Notes under the pieces: generated by a model | Told to the model about the DNA's origin: nothing | The model's input: the letters and a program-made list of their open reading frames with translations, nothing else | The model's database searches: none | Shown: positions 56,358 through 64,000 of the stretch, in pieces | How positions within the stretch are numbered: the first letter of the stretch is position 1 | How the letters are laid out: every line of letters starts with the position of its first letter | Program-made: the position numbers and the translations under genes | Assembly: GCA_039707655.1 (NCBI GenBank) | Contig: CM077664.1 | Span: 201,308,195 to 201,372,194 of the forward strand | Origin: Elymus sibiricus | Lineage: Eukaryota > Streptophyta > Magnoliopsida > Poales > Poaceae | Direction: 5' to 3' | Length of the DNA stretch: 64,000 bases

Positions 56358-58637
56358 TTATAGAGTTTAAAATAAGTAAATTTGAATTAGCAATTTGAAA
56401 GGAAAATTTACACTGTAATTTCAAGTCCAACAGTCCAGCTTAAACGACTCCATCAAATATATATAATGTCCAAACAAATTGTACATTGTAATTTCAAGTA
56501 CAAATTAGATGGATCCATCAAATATACTTGTACATCTAAGGTCTGAATTGTTCTCTTTTGAAGACATCAATGAACATTCAGTTACAGAGTAGACATTTTA
56601 GTTCCATAGCCATGGATCAGTTGCCAATCATGAACCCTAAGAAACGGGATCAAGGAGTCAATATTGAACCTCAAAATCTAATAGATGAAACATTATGGTA
56701 CATACATGTAGCTGTGGGAAACCTCTATATATACCTCTCCGTAGCGCACTGTAACATCACATGAAGCCACCCAGTAGCCAACAAACCAGATTGGCCTGTC
56801 AAAAGTAGAACCCAAACGAATCCCTGGCTGGCATCACCTGTAAATCAAACCGGGAGCTTCTTCCACATAGTGTATATGTCACAACACCACATGCTCCGCA
56901 AGGTTAGTAGCAGAAGCCCGTACATCCATATTTTCTGGAGGTGGCGAGGCGCTCGTCCATGGCTAGCCGTCAGTCGTCCCGCTGACCACAACATCAACAT
57001 CCTTTTCTCCTTCCCTGACTTCACTTGGGTGTCATCATCCGCGGATGGCCAGCACGACTAACACATTCATGGCCTAGCTGCAGAACTTGATGTCATGGCC
57101 GAAGGCGCTTGCAGGGAAACGGCATAGCACGCATATTCGAGACCACGCCAAAGAGGAACTTGTACGATAGCAGACGTTGAAGACCATCAGCTCGCCCTAC
57201 GCGAACACACACGGTGTCGTCCAACAGCTCCCTGTGACCATCAAAATATCTTGGAGCTTGAGCAGCCTGAGTGCAGGGAGCAGCGCCGCGCACCCGAGCG
57301 GGATTGGGCCCAAAATCATGTTGCTCGATAAGACACGCGAAGCCGTTCCAGCCAAGCAAGCCCCGGAAGCATGCGTTGGATGGTGTAATCACGCAGGAGC
57401 ACGCCCATGATCTGAACCTAGCTGAGTGTGACGATCACCATGATGGGCACGTCCAGTTCGAGACTTTGAATACATGACTTTGATGATCAACCACAGTCCA
57501 CAGCCGACACCGCTAGTCGCAGAAGGCCTCTACGCGTAGTTGGAGAGGATGAGCGACTTGGCTTAGGAGATGACGATGAATCGATGATCCGCTCGTAAGC
57601 AGCGTTAATTATGCGCGTTCGATGTTGATGGCCTTCTGCTCTTCCGCACTCACGCCCATCGGCATGTCATCGTCATGCTGGACGTGAATCCTAGCATGGA
57701 ACTCTTTCTCCACGTCCAGTCCCACCTGTATCCGCGTCCTTGCCATTATCGTCGTCGACATCAAGGGCAGCGGCAGGTTCCGCCTTTCTCACCGACGCCT
57801 TGGTCTCGATGGCCCTCATCCGCTCCATCTCCATCTCCACGGCGGTGCCATGGAAGGACGCGATGAATCCTTGAAAAAGACCTAGTCCACCGCCGCCGCC
57901 AGTCTCGCCGACGATTGCGGGCGCGCTGGCCTCGGTTGCAGCCGACCTAGCACGCGAGATCGCAATCGAGCCGACGTTACATGAATCAAGCCCATAAAAA
58001 AGCCAGGATCGGATCGTGTCTGCGTTGTTTGTTCGTTTTTTCGTTGCTATAAATAAGGTTTTGCCTAGCTAGGAGTTTGTCTTTAATACGGTCGTGTTTG
58101 CCTGCGTGAATATCGTAGACGGGAGCCGCAGGAAAAAAACTGGTGACGTATTGAGCTCTCCGTCTGGCTTTGTAATGGGCCAGAATAATTAATTTCAGCC
58201 TTCCCTGACTTTATTGGGCTGAGATGGACAGAATGGTGGCCCAGAATACGAACGATGAACGAAGCAATTTTACATCTGACGACGGGCGAGAAAACTTAGT
58301 TAGTACCACCTCGGATATAGAAAATAATATGGGCGAAGTGGACCGACGACGGACGGACGAAAAACGGACGAAATTACGGTGGTAAGAAGCAATAGCCCCT
58401 TTATTAGTAAAAAAGTTATCTAAATATCGGAGGAGTTGGTACTTGGTAGGCAGACTCCAAGTCAAGGGCTGCCTCTTTAGGACGAAAACAAAGAAAAATC
58501 AATCCAAACTAAAGGTGTGCGTGTCACAGAAACCAAGATGACATCAACGGTTAGTACCACCTCGTATTTGACAGAAATAAGACGGACGGCCCGCCGGAAA
58601 AAAAATCTAATCGCGGGACAAAACCAAGAATATCACC

Positions 58638-58941
58638 TTGCTTTATATTATTATTATTATATATATATTATATATTATTATATATTAATTATTATTATTA
58701 CATATTATTATATATATATATTATATATATATTATTATTATATTATTAGTATATTATAATATTATTATTATTATATTATAATATTATTATTATAATATAT
58801 ATATTATTATAATATTATATATTATATTATTATATTATATAATTATTATATTATTATATATATTATATATTATTATTATATATAGTATATATATATATAA
58901 TATATAATATATATATATATATATATATAGATAAAAAAAGG

Positions 58942-59000
<59 letters not shown>

Positions 59001-59008
59001 TATATATA
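58638..59008. repeat. 370-base ATT/AT microsatellite at a Helitron 5' end
   Basis: Mixed (ATT)n and (TA)n with an 18-base GATAAAAAAAGGGG interruption near 58930. It abuts the CTAG terminus of the next Helitron. Confidence 0.9.
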
Positions 59009-59807
59009 ACTAGCAAACATGCCCGTGCGTTGCAACGGGAGGAAAAAAATCACCCGCCATACAGACACGCGACAACACCAGGAAATCACTTGAAATCTTT
59101 CACAATGCCGTATGAAAAACAACATGATCAACTGTTTTGTGCATAAATATAAAGGTGGGACAATTTTTGAAGTAACTGAAGTTGTGTCCAGTTTATTAGA
59201 CAACATAATTATCTATCTAGTTTCCGGTATCAGTTAACGTCTTTGTGGTGTTCCTCCTTAGTGATACCCAAAAAATAATGCATTAGGCAGAAAAAAGGAA
59301 AGTACACTTTAGTACTCAATGATAGCATGTGCATAAGAGCATTAGTTTTGTCTTATTTATATATGTGCTTGCAACTGTAATTCAAGTCAAGATTTAATTT
59401 GCTTGCAAACATATTAGATATCTCCACCGAAAAGAATCAACCTGTAAGGACATGCATAACGAATAGGCATTTTCAAAATACCCCATATAGAAAAAAGTAT
59501 TAATTAAAAATATGGGTGCAATATAAACGTAATTTTAGAAATGACTAACATGCAAGATAATATCTTATTTGGAATATACACATTTTTTCGAGTTATTTCC
59601 ATATATAACTTTCTAAATTTGAAGTTACGACTTGAAAGATATGAATATTTCAAAAGCACTTGAATGTGTCAAAAAAAAGTTTAGAAAAAAACTGGGCTGA
59701 AATTTGAACACTCTCCAGCCCATCGGATAATATGGCACCTAGCGAGGCTTCTCTATCTTGCGCTCAGCTGAAATAAGGGAGAAAAGGAAGAAAAGGGGTG
59801 AGAAGGA

Positions 59808-59860
59808 GGGATCGAACTCGGGTCTACTGCGTGGAGGTAGAAGGCACCAGCCAACAGCCC
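59808..59860 (-). other. tRNA-like module in Helitron C
   Basis: The minus strand reads GGGCTGTTGGCTGG (diverged A box) and CGAGTTCGATCCC (B box) at tRNA-like spacing, with TGGTGCCTTCTACC between. It resembles the module in Helitron H1, but in the element's own sense here. Confidence 0.4.
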
Positions 59861-60045
59861 GATTCAGTACTTGTGATTTGTGATGGCATAACGTTATATA
59901 TGAACCGTACGGGACGCCGACCACTTTAAAAAAACGAACCGTTTTTTGTCATTGTCACTTACGGGTGGCGTTGGTGGGTAATTTTTGTCAACTTTAAGGG
60001 CAATTTTTGTGACGGACGACCAGAAGTTATCCCTGCTTTATTATT

Positions 60046-60048
<3 letters not shown>

Positions 60049-60134
<86 letters not shown>
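60049..60134. repeat. Pure (TA)43 microsatellite inside Helitron C
   Basis: 86 bases of uninterrupted TA within the element's 5' terminal region. Confidence 0.95.
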
Positions 60135-60136
<2 letters not shown>

Positions 60137-60152
60137 TAGGTATAGGTATAGA

Positions 60153-60551
60153 TCTGCGGCCTTTGGTTTGAGGGTTAGTCCCATCATGCATCCACCGAAA
60201 GCAGAAAGGCCAACGAATTTCATATTGCAGGATGCCCTCTCCTACATTTTCCTCTATATCCTTGTTTGATTTATATATATAGGACTAAAAACCAAGAAAT
60301 CTAGATGATAGCCTCATATTGCTGCCAGAATATTTTGCAATATATTTCAATGTGATTTGATTGTATGCCCATAAATATTTAGATTAATTGGCGGCGATTG
60401 TTGTTCTGGTGCGCTGGTCCTATGGGGCCTTAGCAGGACGACTTCCCGACTGTTTACTACAACAAGGTTTGCCCAACTCCGATGAGGGAGGGTAAAGACG
60501 GCGGCGCGCCTTTGTCTCGCTCCAGTGCTTGTAGTCGTCGCTAGGTGGTCT
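60153..60551. other. Spacer between Helitron C and the Copia LTR
   Basis: 60397-60551 (GGTGCGCTGGTCCTATGGGG … CTTGTAGTCGTCGCTAGGTGG) looks like a repetitive, formerly transcribed grass sequence, possibly a LINE 3' part. It is cut by the LTR insertion. No gene is called. Confidence 0.35.
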
Positions 60552-61698
60552 TGTTGGAAATATGCCCTAGAGGCAATAATAAATTGGTTATTATTATATT
60601 TTCTTGTTCATGATAATCGTTTATTATCCATGCTATAATTGTATTGATTGGAAACTCAAATACATGTGTGGGTACATAAACAACACTGTGTCCCTAGTAA
60701 GCCTCTAGTTAACTAGCTCGTTGATCAAAAGACGGTGAAGGTTTCCTAGCCATGGACATGAGATGTCATTTGATAACGGGATCACATCATTAGGAGAATG
60801 ATGTGATGGACAAGACCCAAACTACGAACGTAGCATATGATCGTGTCAATTTATTGCTATTGTTTTCTGCATGTCAAGTATCTGTTCCTATGACCATGAG
60901 ATCATGCAACTCCCTGACATCGGAGGAGTACCTTGTGTGTATCAAACGTCGCAACGTAACTGGGTGACTATAAAGGTGCTCTACAGGTATCTCCGAGGGT
61001 GTCTGTTGGGTTGGCATGGATCAAGACTGGGATTTGTTACTCCGTGTGACGGAGAGGTATCTCAGGGCCCACTCGGTAATACAACATCACAATGAGCCTT
61101 GCAAGCAATGTGACTAAAAGTGTTAGCCACGAGATCTTGTATTACGGAACGAGTAAAGAGACTTGCCGGTAACGAGATTGAACTAGGTATAGAGATACCG
61201 ACGATCGAATCTCGGGCAAGTAACATACCGAAGAACAAAGGGAACATCATACGGGATTAACTGAATCCTTGACATAGAGGTTCGACCGATAAAGATCTTC
61301 GTAGAATATGTAGGAGCCAATATGGGCATCCAGGTCCCGCTATTGGTTATTGATCGTAGAGGTGTCTCGGTCATGTCTGCATAGTTCTCGAACCCGCAGG
61401 GTCTACACACTTAACGTTTGGTGACGATCAGTATAGTTGAGTTATTTTGTTGGTGACCGAAGGTTGTTCGGAGTCCCGGATAAGATCCCGGACATGACGA
61501 GGATCTCCGGAAGAGTCCGGAGGTAAAGATTTATATATGTGATAATAGTGTTTTGATCTCCGGAAAGGGTTCCGGAATTCACCGGAAGGGGTTCCGGGTG
61601 TTTACCGAAGTGTTCGGGTGCAACAACACTTTATATGGGCCAAAGGGATAAAGCCCACAAGGTATTGGAAAGTGCAAAAGGAAGTTTTGCTGCTGCCT

Positions 61699-61808
61699 TA
61701 AGCGGTACTACCGTTGTAAGGCAGTACTACCGCGCAAGCGGTACTACCGCTTGTGTGATAGCGGTACTACCGCTCGTGAGCGGTACTACCGCTTGTGCGC
61801 GGTACTGC
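61699..61808. repeat. Palindromic motif array in the LTR
   Basis: About six copies of AGCGGTACTACCGCT or close variants within 110 bases, each self-complementary, upstream of the LTR TATA box. Confidence 0.85.
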
Positions 61809-61913
61809 AGGGATCCGAGTTGGACTCTTTCCCTGCGGGCCAAACCGACCTTGTGCGGGCAAAACCGACCTGGAGGAGGCTTTTACTCCAAGTTTAGACC
61901 CCAAGGCTCAACA

Positions 61914-61921
61914 TATAAATA
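61914..61921 (+). promoter_or_regulatory. LTR TATA box
   Basis: CATATAAATAGAGG about 460 bases before the LTR end; the R region should start about 30 bases downstream. Confidence 0.7.
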
Positions 61922-62379
61922 GAGGGGCAGGGCTAGCACACGGGAGACACCAAGATTTCCCAAGCCGTGTGTCGGCAACCCTAACCCTCTAGTTCTCCCG
62001 TCATAATCTCCGTAGTGCTTGGCGAAGCCCTGCAGAGATTGTTCCTCACCACCATCACCACGCCGTCGTGCTGCCGGAACTCATCTACTACTTCATCATC
62101 GCTCGCTGGATCGAGGAGGTGAAGGCGTCATCAAGCCGTACGTGTGTTGAACGCGGAGGGGCCGTCCATTCGGCACTAGTTCGTGATCGGATCGAGGGAC
62201 GACTTGCGATTTGGATCGCGGAGACGTTCGACTACATCAACCGCGTTTCTTAACGCTTCCGCTTAGCGATCTACAAGGGTATGTAGATTCACTCTCCCTC
62301 TCGTAGATGCTCATCACCATGGATAGATCTTGTGTGTGCGTAGGAAATTTTTTGTTTCCCATGCAACGTTCCCCAATAG

Positions 62380-62394
62380 TGGCATCTGAGCTAG
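62380..62394 (+). promoter_or_regulatory. Primer-binding site of the Copia element
   Basis: TGGCATCTGAGC directly after the LTR resembles the complement of the initiator Met-tRNA 3' end (TGGTATCAGAGC), with two or three mismatches. Confidence 0.65.
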
Positions 62395-63634
62395 GTCTAT
62401 GCGTAGATGAGATCTCGAGTAAAACACAAACGAGTTGTGGGCGTGGGTGTATACATATTGCTTGCTGTTACTAGTTGATACTTGATTCGGCGGTATTGTG
62501 AGATGAAGCGGCCCGGACCGACATTACGCGTACGCTTACGCGAGACAGGTTCCTTCAGCTGACATGTAACTTCGTTGCATAAAGATGGCTAGCGGGTGTC
62601 TGTCTCTCTCACTTTAGTTGAATCGATTTCAATGAAGAGGGTTCTTTTAGAAGATCAAAAAGCAATCACTACACCACGTTGTGGTTTTGCGTAGGTAAGA
62701 ACGGTTCTTGCAAACCCGTAGCAGCCACGTAAAATTTGCAACAACAATTAGAGGACGTCTAACTTGTTTTTGCAGGGTATGTTGTGATGTGATATGGCCA
62801 ATTACATGATGAGATATATGTGATGTATGAGATGATCATGTGTTGTATAGAATATCACGACTTGCATGTCGATGAGTACGGCAACTGACAGGAGCCATAG
62901 AGTTGTCTTTAAAATTTTTTCCGCCGTTTTGCTTTACTTTATCGCTATGAGTTAGCAATAGTCGCGGAAGCAACAGTCGGCGCGACAACCTCATGGCGAC
63001 ACGTTGATGGAGATCAAGATGATGGAGATCATGGTGTCATGCCGGTGACGATGGAGATCGTGCCGGTGCTTTGGAGATGGAGATCAAAAGCACAAGTTCA
63101 TGGCCATATCATGTCACTTATGATTTGCATGTGATGTTAATCCTTTTATGCATCTTATTTTGCTTAGGACGACGGTAGCATTATAAGGTGATCCCTCACT
63201 TAAATTTCAAGATAAATTGTGTTCTCCCCGAGTGTGCACCGTTGCGAAAGTTCGTCGTTTCGAGACACGCCGTGATGATCGGGTGTGATAGACTCTACGT
63301 TCACATACAACGGGTGTAAGCCATGTTGCATGTGCGGAACACTCGGGTTAAACTTGACGAGCCTAGCATGTACAGACATGGCCTCGAAACACAAGAGACC
63401 GAAAGGTCGAACATGAGTCATATAGTAGATATGATCAACATGAAGATGTTCACCATTGAAACCACCTCAACTCACGTGATGATCGGACTTGAGTTGGTGG
63501 ATTTAGATCATGTGACACTCGAATGACCGGAGGGATGTCAATTTGAGTGGGAGTTTTTAAGTAAATATGATTAACTAAACTCATTATCTTGAACAGTAGT
63601 CTAAGTTGTCTTTGCAATATTTATGTTGTAGATC
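62395..63634 (+). other. Copia untranslated leader
   Basis: The stretch between primer site and gag has no long frame, as in Angela/BARE elements, where this leader is over 1 kb and holds packaging signals. Repeats of GATGGAGATCA near 63003-63090 are visible. Confidence 0.6.
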
Positions 63635-64000
63635 ATGGCTCGCGCAGTAGCACCCCTGAATTTTAATGCGTTCCTAGAGAAAGCTAAATTGAAAGATGAT
63701 GGAAGTAACTTTGTGGACTGGGCCCGTAATCTAAGGATTATCCTTACGGCTTCCCAGAAGGCTTATGTCCTTGATGCACCGCTTGGTGATCCACCCGCTC
63801 CAGTTGAGTCTCTAGACGTTGTGAACGCCTGGCAGGCTCGTTCTGAAGATTACTCAATAGTTCAATGTGCATTATTGTATGGCTTAGAACCAGGACTTCA
63901 AAGACGTTTTGAACGTCATGGAGCATATGAGATGTTCCAGGAGTTGAAGTTTATCTTTCAGAAGAATGTCCGGATCGAGAGATATGAGATCTCCGATAAG
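63635..64000 (+). CDS. gag: Copia Gag polyprotein, N-terminal 122 aa (runs off the window)
   Basis: Structural protein of the retrotransposon particle, translated first in the gag-pol frame. From the ATG at 63635 the frame is open for 122 codons to the edge: MARAVAPLNFNAFLEKAKLK, then NFVDWARNLRIILTASQKAY, matching the UBN2/DUF4219-type Gag start of Ty1/Copia elements, where the W and NL residues are typical. No stop or frameshift occurs in this part, so the copy may be intact, but the rest of gag, protease, integrase and RT lie outside. It follows the long leader directly. Confidence 0.85.
   Translation, partial: MARAVAPLNFNAFLEKAKLKDDGSNFVDWARNLRIILTASQKAYVLDAPLGDPPAPVESLDVVNAWQARSEDYSIVQCALLYGLEPGLQRRFERHGAYEMFQELKFIFQKNVRIERYEISDK

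Larger units (their letters stand above)
51370..59009 (-). mobile_element. Helitron-like block B (minus), composite, with nested Helitron H2
   Basis: The 3' end (minus) is CCCGTTGCAACGCACGGGCC, CTTTTG, CTAG at 51370-51373 with A on the plus side before it. The 5' side is a 370-base ATT/AT microsatellite (58638-59009), preceded by GGGACAAAACCAAGAATATCAC. A second 5'-like phrase (CCCCTTTATTAGTAAAAAAG, 58395-58414) suggests two merged elements. Inside are H2 and several GC-rich scraps (53.0-54.7 and 56.9-57.9 kb) with broken frames I do not recognise; a TATA-containing stretch (GTGTATATAAGTATTG, 54184) may come from an LTR or a captured promoter. Confidence 0.45.
59010..60152 (-). mobile_element. 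Helitron-like element C (minus), 1,143 bases
   Basis: The 3' end (minus): CCCGTTGCAACGCACGGGCA, TGTTTG, CTAG at 59013-59010, then T. The 5' end reads TCTATACCTATACCTACC from 60152, preceded by A, then a pure (TA)43 run, then ACCTAATAATAAAGCAGGG. It carries a tRNA-like module. No Rep/helicase frame is present. Confidence 0.7.
60552..62378 (+). mobile_element. 5' LTR of an Angela/BARE/WIS-type Copia retrotransposon
   Basis: It starts TGTTGGAAATATGCCCTAGA, the hallmark start of the Triticeae Angela/BARE LTR, and ends CCCCAATA (expected CCCCAACA, so the terminal CA has become TA). Length is 1,827 bases, right for Angela. It contains a palindrome array and a TATA box. The 3' LTR lies outside the window, so target duplications and insertion age cannot be read. 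Confidence 0.9.

Noticed and set aside
56870..57900. GC-rich, gene-like text on the minus strand (e.g. GPIPLGCAALLPALRLLKLQ)
   Set aside because: Short frames broken by many stops and shifts; may be an old captured gene, but I cannot name it or join it.

Overview
This is nuclear DNA from a large-genome grass, most likely a Triticeae species (wheat, goatgrass or barley group). The evidence is plant genes with many introns, an Au-type SINE, Stowaway MITEs, a complete CACTA transposon, many Helitrons, and the start of an Angela/BARE-like Copia retrotransposon. The species is inferred from repeat families, not proven. There is no bacterial content.

Layout. 1-6.4 kb is intergenic DNA packed with small DNA transposons and one SINE. 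6.8-18.4 kb (+) is a complete class VIII myosin gene. I can trace 23 exons in one continuous frame (1,195 aa); intron 1 holds a Harbinger-type element that itself holds a hAT element. 19.2-19.7 kb (-) is a small secreted lipid-transfer-like protein. 20-24 kb is a LINE tail, degenerate LTR sequence and a tRNA-derived SINE. 24.4-26.5 kb (+) is an intronless PPR protein of the DYW RNA-editing class. 27-31.7 kb has gene scraps, a LINE scrap, a Helitron, and a small pseudogene split by a hAT MITE.

31,728-41,186 is one CACTA element with matching ATA target duplications. It carries, all on the minus strand, a TNP2 transposase that lost its catalytic core, a long second gene with Transposase_24-like and Ulp1-protease-like parts (broken), and an 84-aa RNase H1 N-terminal-like domain with a C-terminal membrane anchor. 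41.9-43.0 kb (-) is a GEM-like GRAM-domain gene whose frame is broken by one base.

44.6-60.2 kb is a pile of Helitrons. Several lie head to tail on the minus strand, each 3' end sitting in or beside the AT-rich 5' end of its neighbour, with others nested inside. 60,552 to the right edge is the 5' LTR, leader and partial gag of a Copia element.

The four host genes (myosin VIII, LTP-like, DYW-PPR, GEM-like) do not form an operon or pathway; they sit in an island between transposon blocks. I see no CRISPR, rRNA or bona fide tRNA gene. The parts most worth following up are the CACTA cargo (membrane-anchored RNase H1-N protein, disabled Ulp1 domain, internal copies of the subterminal repeats) and the Helitron concatemer with tRNA-like modules.
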